A stretch of DNA of 51,167 nucleotides. Source: Kiritimatiellota bacterium. Its GTDB lineage: Bacteria; Verrucomicrobiota; Lentisphaeria; Oligosphaerales; JAADHN01. Both the position numbers and the translations under genes were made by a program. Positions 49,901-51,167 of this stretch are shown here, in pieces (position 1 is the stretch's first letter; each line of letters opens with the position of its first letter). The notes under the pieces were generated by a model. That model was given only the letters and a program-made list of their open reading frames with translations. It made no database searches and was not told the DNA's origin. The DNA is taken from positions 8,777-59,943 of the forward strand of contig JAADHN010000067.1 in NCBI GenBank assembly GCA_013151865.1, read 5' to 3'.

Positions 49901-51167
49901 CGATTTACACGCTGGCCCATCCCCTCAGTGACGTCGGTATGTATCCCATTACCCTCGTCGGAAGCAATGATGCAAATTACAGCGTGATCTTGGAAGACGG
50001 TACGCTCAAAGTGAATAAAGCCCCCTTGACCGCAACCGCGGACAACAAATCCCGCCCATTTGGCCAAGCCAACCCGGCCCTGACCATCACTTACACCGGA
50101 TTCCGCAATGGCGACACTCCCGGAGACCTCGATGACGAACCTGTGGCTTCGACTACCGCGCAGACCGACAGTCCACCCGGCGATTACCCCATCAGCCTCA
50201 CCAATGGAACTGACAGGAACTATGAAATTACTCTCTTGGCAGGCACCCTTTCTGTCGGAAAGGACGATCAGGTGATCGATTTTGCTTCGATTCCAGACAA
50301 AATATACGGCGACGCGCCATTTGCCCTTTCCGCAACCGCAACCTCCGGTTTGCCTGTCACGTTCGTCAATTTGACCCCGAATACCATCGCTCTGAACGGG
50401 ACCGACGTTACGATTCTGGCTGCCGGGCAGGCCATAGTACGGGCTGTGCAGGGCGGGGACGACAGATATGCCGCCGCCCCGAACGTGGATCGGGCTTTTT
50501 CCGTAGACAAACGCAATCTTATTGCAAGGGCGGACGACAAGTCCCGCGCCTTCGGCGAAGCCAACCCGGCATTGACCATCAGCTATACCGGGTTCGTGAA
50601 CGGGGACGATGTGAACGACGTGGACGTCGAGCCAACGGCGGCGACGACGGCGGCGGCCGGCAGCCCGCCCGGCGACTATCCCATCACCGTCACCGGCGGC
50701 AGCGACGACAACTACGCCCTCACCCGAGTCGACGGCACGCTCACGGTCGGCAAAGCGGACCAGGCCATCGACTTCGCCGCCATTCCCGACAAGACCTACG
50801 GCGACGCCCCGTTTGCGATCTCCGCAACCGCAACGTCCGGGCTCGACGTAACCTTCGTCAGTCTCACCCCGGCAACCGTAAACGGCAGCACCGTCACCGT
50901 CGTCGGCGCCGGCCAGGCCAGGATCCGGGCCGAACAGCCCGGAGACGACAACTATAATGCGGCGGCAACAGTCGACCGGTCGTTTACCGTGAACAAGAAA
51001 AACCTGACCGCCGCGGCCGACGACAAGTCCCGCGCCTTCGGCGAAGCCAACCCGGCATTGACCATCGGCTATACCGGGTTCGCGAACGGGGACGATGTGA
51101 ACGACGTGGACGTCGAGCCAACGGCGGCGACGACGGCGGCGGCCGGCAGCCCGCCCGGCGACTATCC
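40936..51167 (+). CDS. Giant exported Ig-like/MBG repeat protein, 3' end beyond the window (at least 3,410 codons)
   Basis: The frame opens at ATG 40936, 10 bases after the previous stop, and shows no stop in the stretches I translated up to the window edge. The repeat motifs stay in one phase throughout. There is a signal peptide (GLILVVTALAMLAPRLSRA, cleavage near 32). Residues about 37-158 and 266-380 are two copies of the 'FLYG...YWT' module, separated by a cadherin-like domain (about 160-265, 'VAASDADGDPLTYRF'). An FN3-like domain spans about 383-485 ('VSNVTATTAQSGGNI', 'GLVSGRDYFVRAYATN'). From residue 489 Ig-like domains ('TIDFxxIPDKTYGDAPFA') alternate with MBG domains of the YGX type ('LTATADDKSRxYGEPNP', 'GFVNGDD', 'YPITLTGG'). 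I count 17 Ig-like and 19 MBG domains; the last MBG is cut by the edge. Such arrays typically form long stalks in surface or matrix proteins. The ribosome site is weak. The C-terminal anchor, if any, is not in this window. Confidence 0.93.
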   Translation, partial: MDFLQQPRARLEQGLILVVTALAMLAPRLSRAATAPKHFSDVHPSREMIFLYGLDLEIDNLPAQPGDEIAVYSESGALCGAARIDTAGQYAVAVYRDDPQTTETDGALPGEALRFRIWDEDRPREYVDAEIALTLVEKSNAHGRPYWTESWDVYRVELTAKANDHAPVVHDTVRTIDDDAPSGATVGLPVAASDADGDPLTYRFAAGNDDGAFAVNAATGQITVADPDVLDADTTPEYRLTVEVSDGLHQTQATVIVAVRPSRHFSGTHPSGSMVFLYGTATANSGNDARVDDEVAVFTSEAGLCGAARIDSPGQYVLAVYADDPLTPELDGARADDVLLFHFYDRNKDREYTGTEIILDSVEKQNAEGQPYWTSNNDIYRVDFSVAELPTITTAVVSNVTATTAQSGGNIASDGGDPVTARGVCWATTAEPTLDTCDDFTMDGSATGSFVSDLSGLVSGRDYFVRAYATNTVGTAYGASIEFQTQKADQTIDFTFIPDTTYGDAPLAVSATATSGLAVTFTSLTPSVATVDGGTVTIVGAGQALIRASQAGDANYNAAPAVDRTFTVNKKNLTATADDKSRPRGEPNPALTVTYTGFVNGDDSADLDTRPTASTTAVVDSPCGDYPITLIGGGDDKYDLTLVDGTLTVLKSAQTIDFAVIPDKTYGDAPFAISASASSGLEVSFSSLTPDVATVTGNTVTIVAKGDATIRGTQPGNDEFSAAPGIDRSFTVHKKDLTATADNKARQVGDPNPPLTITYSGFVNNDGPSDLGAQPVASTTAVTGSPPGDYPITLTGGSDPNYTFTLVSGVLSVGKQSQTINFGAISGKSYGNAPFAISATASSGLDVTFTSLTPDVVTVSGTTVTIVGAGPARIRASQGGNDTYAAAPSVDRTFSVAKASLTATGDDQSRAYGEPNPPLSISYAGFVNGDDADDLDVKPAISTTAAVRSSPGAYPITLSGGSDGDYALTLVSGALTVTEADQTIDFTAIPDKTYGDASFAVSATASSGLAVTFTSLTPSVVTASGSTITVVGSGQATVRASQAGDPNYNAAPDVDRSFTVNKKSLTVTADDKSRPYHESNPPLPVSYSGFVNGDDADDLDSKPGASTDAAPDSPPGNYPINVVGGSDVNYTLSRVDGTLTVTKANQSMDFTAVPDKTYGDPPFAVSATSSSGLAVTFTSLTPSVVTVSGSTVTIVGAGKATIRASQAGNANYEPAPDVDRTFTVNKKSLIATADDKSRSYGEPNPAFSITYSGFVNGEDAGDLDTGPTASSAATEDSPPGTYPITVAGGNDHNYACTGRNGTLTIVKADQTIDFTAIPDKTYGNAPFAISATAGSGLDVSFVSLNTDVATVNGNTVTLVRVGQATIRAVQAGDINYNAAPNVNRTFTVAKKALTVTANDKSRAYGEPNPALTFVYSGFAGDDTADDLDRKPSASTTAELASAPGEYPITVAGGAAQNYFFTYVSATLTVVKANQTIDFDSIPDRTYGDAPFSIAASASSGLQVVFSSLALDVANVGANTVTIRGAGQGRIRASQAGNANYNPAPDVDRTFSVDKAPLEVTADDESRMYGEPNPLFTVRYSGFVYDDSADDLDEAPAAATVAAQYSPPGDYPITVVGGDDRDYSLVRLDGTLTITKADQTITFAPVPGKTYGDAPFAVSATAGSGLDVTFASLTPNVVTVNGGTVTIVAAGQARIRASQTGDTNFNPAPDVDRTFIAAKAPLTVTADDKTREYGRTNPPFTLSYSGFVNGDGAADLDSVPVAATTARAHSAPGDYPITLSDGSDGNYLLTRVNGTLTVVKANQTIDSQSISDRTYGDVPFAVSATASSGLGVAFTSLTPSVATVTGSTVTIVGAGKAVIRSSQAGTVNYNPAPNIDRGFFVEQASLTALADDKSRAYGEANPPFTITYNGFVNGDTSDDLDTQPTASSAAVADSPPGNYDIILLGGNDDNYALTRINGTLTVVKANQSIGFSSVSDRTYGAPAFALLATADSGLPVIFTSLTPDVVTVAGNIATVVGAGQATLRASQAGDTNYNPAPDVHRTFAVNRKTLTVTADGKSRAYAEANPPLTVSYAGFVNGDSPSDLDARPTASTIAAPNSLPGQYPITVTGGTAHDYVFVHVAGTLTVTKADQTIDFDLIPDKTYGDGRFTLSATASSGLPVSFAGLAVDKAVVSGNRVTIIAAGSATIRASQAGNAAYNPAPVVDRTFAVRKALLTVTADDKSRPFGAVNPVLTVSYIGFVNNDSPNDLDEQPATATVAVPDSPPGAYPITVTGGVDGNYAFNRNDGTLTITKADQTLTFDPISDKVYGDAPFALSAVADSGLNVVFASSTPGVASVAGDVASIIGVGQARIRVWQPGNANYNPAPEVSRVFNVAKAPLSAVADNKSRPYGDPNPVFTLTYVGFVNGDTAADLDQRPAAASKATADSPPGQYPITVTGGADDRYTLSRINGTLTVGKASQTIDFDSIPDKTYGDASFSVSATASSGLDVTFTSLTPNVATVNGNTVRIVGVGQAVIRAAQQGNGLYAPAPNVDSGFTVDRAALTATADDKSKGYRQANPPLTITYAGFVNGDGPVDLDTAPTLATTAVQDSPPGTYPIMLSGGADANYTLTRINGTLTVDKATQTIDFAPIPDRTYGDAPFALSASAGSGLPVTFTSLTPTIATVSGGTVTIRGAGPARIRASQDGDALFLPAPDVERTFVIGKKDLAVTALDASRSYGAPNPAFNLTFAGFVNGDDEADLDVKPTASTTAGPTADAGSYAITPGNGLDGKYAFVYVNGVLTVGKASLTATADDKSRLYGEANPVFTIRYTGFVNGDDENDIDSEPVASTTANTQSPAGAYPITLTGGVDNNYTFGLNPGTLTVGKADQTIDFTAIPGKTYGDAPFALSATASSGLGVTFTSLTPNLATVSGTTVTLVGAGQAEIRAAQTGDGNYNPAAEVDRVFTVGKAELTATADDKARAYGASNPPLTISYIGFVNGDDETDLDTQPTIYTLAHPLSDVGMYPITLVGSNDANYSVILEDGTLKVNKAPLTATADNKSRPFGQANPALTITYTGFRNGDTPGDLDDEPVASTTAQTDSPPGDYPISLTNGTDRNYEITLLAGTLSVGKDDQVIDFASIPDKIYGDAPFALSATATSGLPVTFVNLTPNTIALNGTDVTILAAGQAIVRAVQGGDDRYAAAPNVDRAFSVDKRNLIARADDKSRAFGEANPALTISYTGFVNGDDVNDVDVEPTAATTAAAGSPPGDYPITVTGGSDDNYALTRVDGTLTVGKADQAIDFAAIPDKTYGDAPFAISATATSGLDVTFVSLTPATVNGSTVTVVGAGQARIRAEQPGDDNYNAAATVDRSFTVNKKNLTAAADDKSRAFGEANPALTIGYTGFANGDDVNDVDVEPTAATTAAAGSPPGDY
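50533..50681 (+). repeat. Near-identical repeat, copy A
   Basis: This 149-bp stretch of an MBG domain matches 51019-51167 with 2 differences (about 98.7% identity), whereas flanking domains are clearly diverged. The differences are ATCAGC/ATCGGC and TTCGTG/TTCGCG. Confidence 0.9.
51019..51167 (+). repeat. Near-identical repeat, copy B (runs to window edge)
   Basis: Second copy of 50533-50681 at an offset of 486 bp. It may extend past the window. The preceding Ig-like domain lacks two codons in the 'SLTPxVATV' segment, which accounts for the offset being 6 bp below the usual period. Confidence 0.9.

Larger units (their letters stand above)
42391..51167 (+). repeat. Ig-like/MBG tandem array, about 491-bp period
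   Basis: The TIDF-type motifs fall near 42408, 42898, 43390, 43882, 44373, 44863, 45358, 45850, 46342, 46831, 47326, 47817, 48309, 48801, 49537, 50272 and 50764. Spacing is 489-495 bp, except two steps of about 736 bp, each holding one extra MBG domain (about 244 bp) near 49290 and 50020. The array runs off the window. Confidence 0.9.

Noticed and set aside
42391..51167. CRISPR-like or satellite repeat
   Set aside because: The 491-bp period is a protein-domain repeat in a continuous reading frame, with diverged copies and no spacer structure.
1..51167. tRNA, rRNA, integrase or phage genes
   Set aside because: None was recognised on either strand; the window is almost wholly filled by the regulator and the exported-protein genes.

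Overview
The window reads as part of a high-GC Gram-negative-type bacterial chromosome. Every gene I can support lies on the plus strand. One cytoplasmic regulator is followed by six consecutive genes for exported proteins, which fill about 47 kb. Sec signal peptides, large beta-sandwich repeat proteins, calcium-binding loops and an AfsR/SARP-like regulator together suggest a PVC-superphylum type organism (Kiritimatiellota, Verrucomicrobiota, Lentisphaerota or Planctomycetota). That placement is inference. No rRNA, tRNA, ribosomal protein or other phylogenetic marker is present to test it.

Layout: (1) 34-310, a short element with imperfect terminal inverted repeats and several internal hairpins. 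(2) 395-3997, a 1,200-aa regulator: winged helix, BTAD, a degenerate class III nucleotide-cyclase-like segment, an NB-ARC type ATPase and a helical TPR-like tail. (3) 4280-5437, a small exported protein carrying a 'GWN...YWVY' module. (4) 5527-25077, a 6,516-aa exported protein with about 22 LamG-like domains. (5) 25132-34152, a 3,006-aa exported protein with a propeller-like N-terminus, calcium loops and a long helical C-terminal region whose order of elements recalls Tc-toxin A subunits. (6) 34213-39624, a multidomain surface protein (TSP3, CSPG/cadherin-like, LamG-like, RTX, Calx-beta, Ig-like) cut by an in-frame TGA 38 codons before a second stop. (7) 39936-40925, a small protein made of the two modules shared in this cluster. 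(8) 40936 to the window end, an open frame of at least 3,410 codons with 17 Ig-like and 19 MBG domains, still open at the edge.

The six exported genes are closely spaced (54-89 bp for the first three junctions, about 10 bp for the last). They share two private modules: a 'FLYG...YWTS' module of about 120 aa and a 'GWN...GYW' module of about 70-100 aa. Three of the junctions carry related 9-bp tandem arrays (GATCCGACC type), two of them starting inside the stop codon of the upstream gene. I infer a co-inherited and perhaps co-transcribed cell-surface or extracellular-matrix system, possibly controlled by the regulator. None of this is shown experimentally, no enzyme active site was recognised in the exported proteins, and no dedicated secretion or anchoring component is visible.
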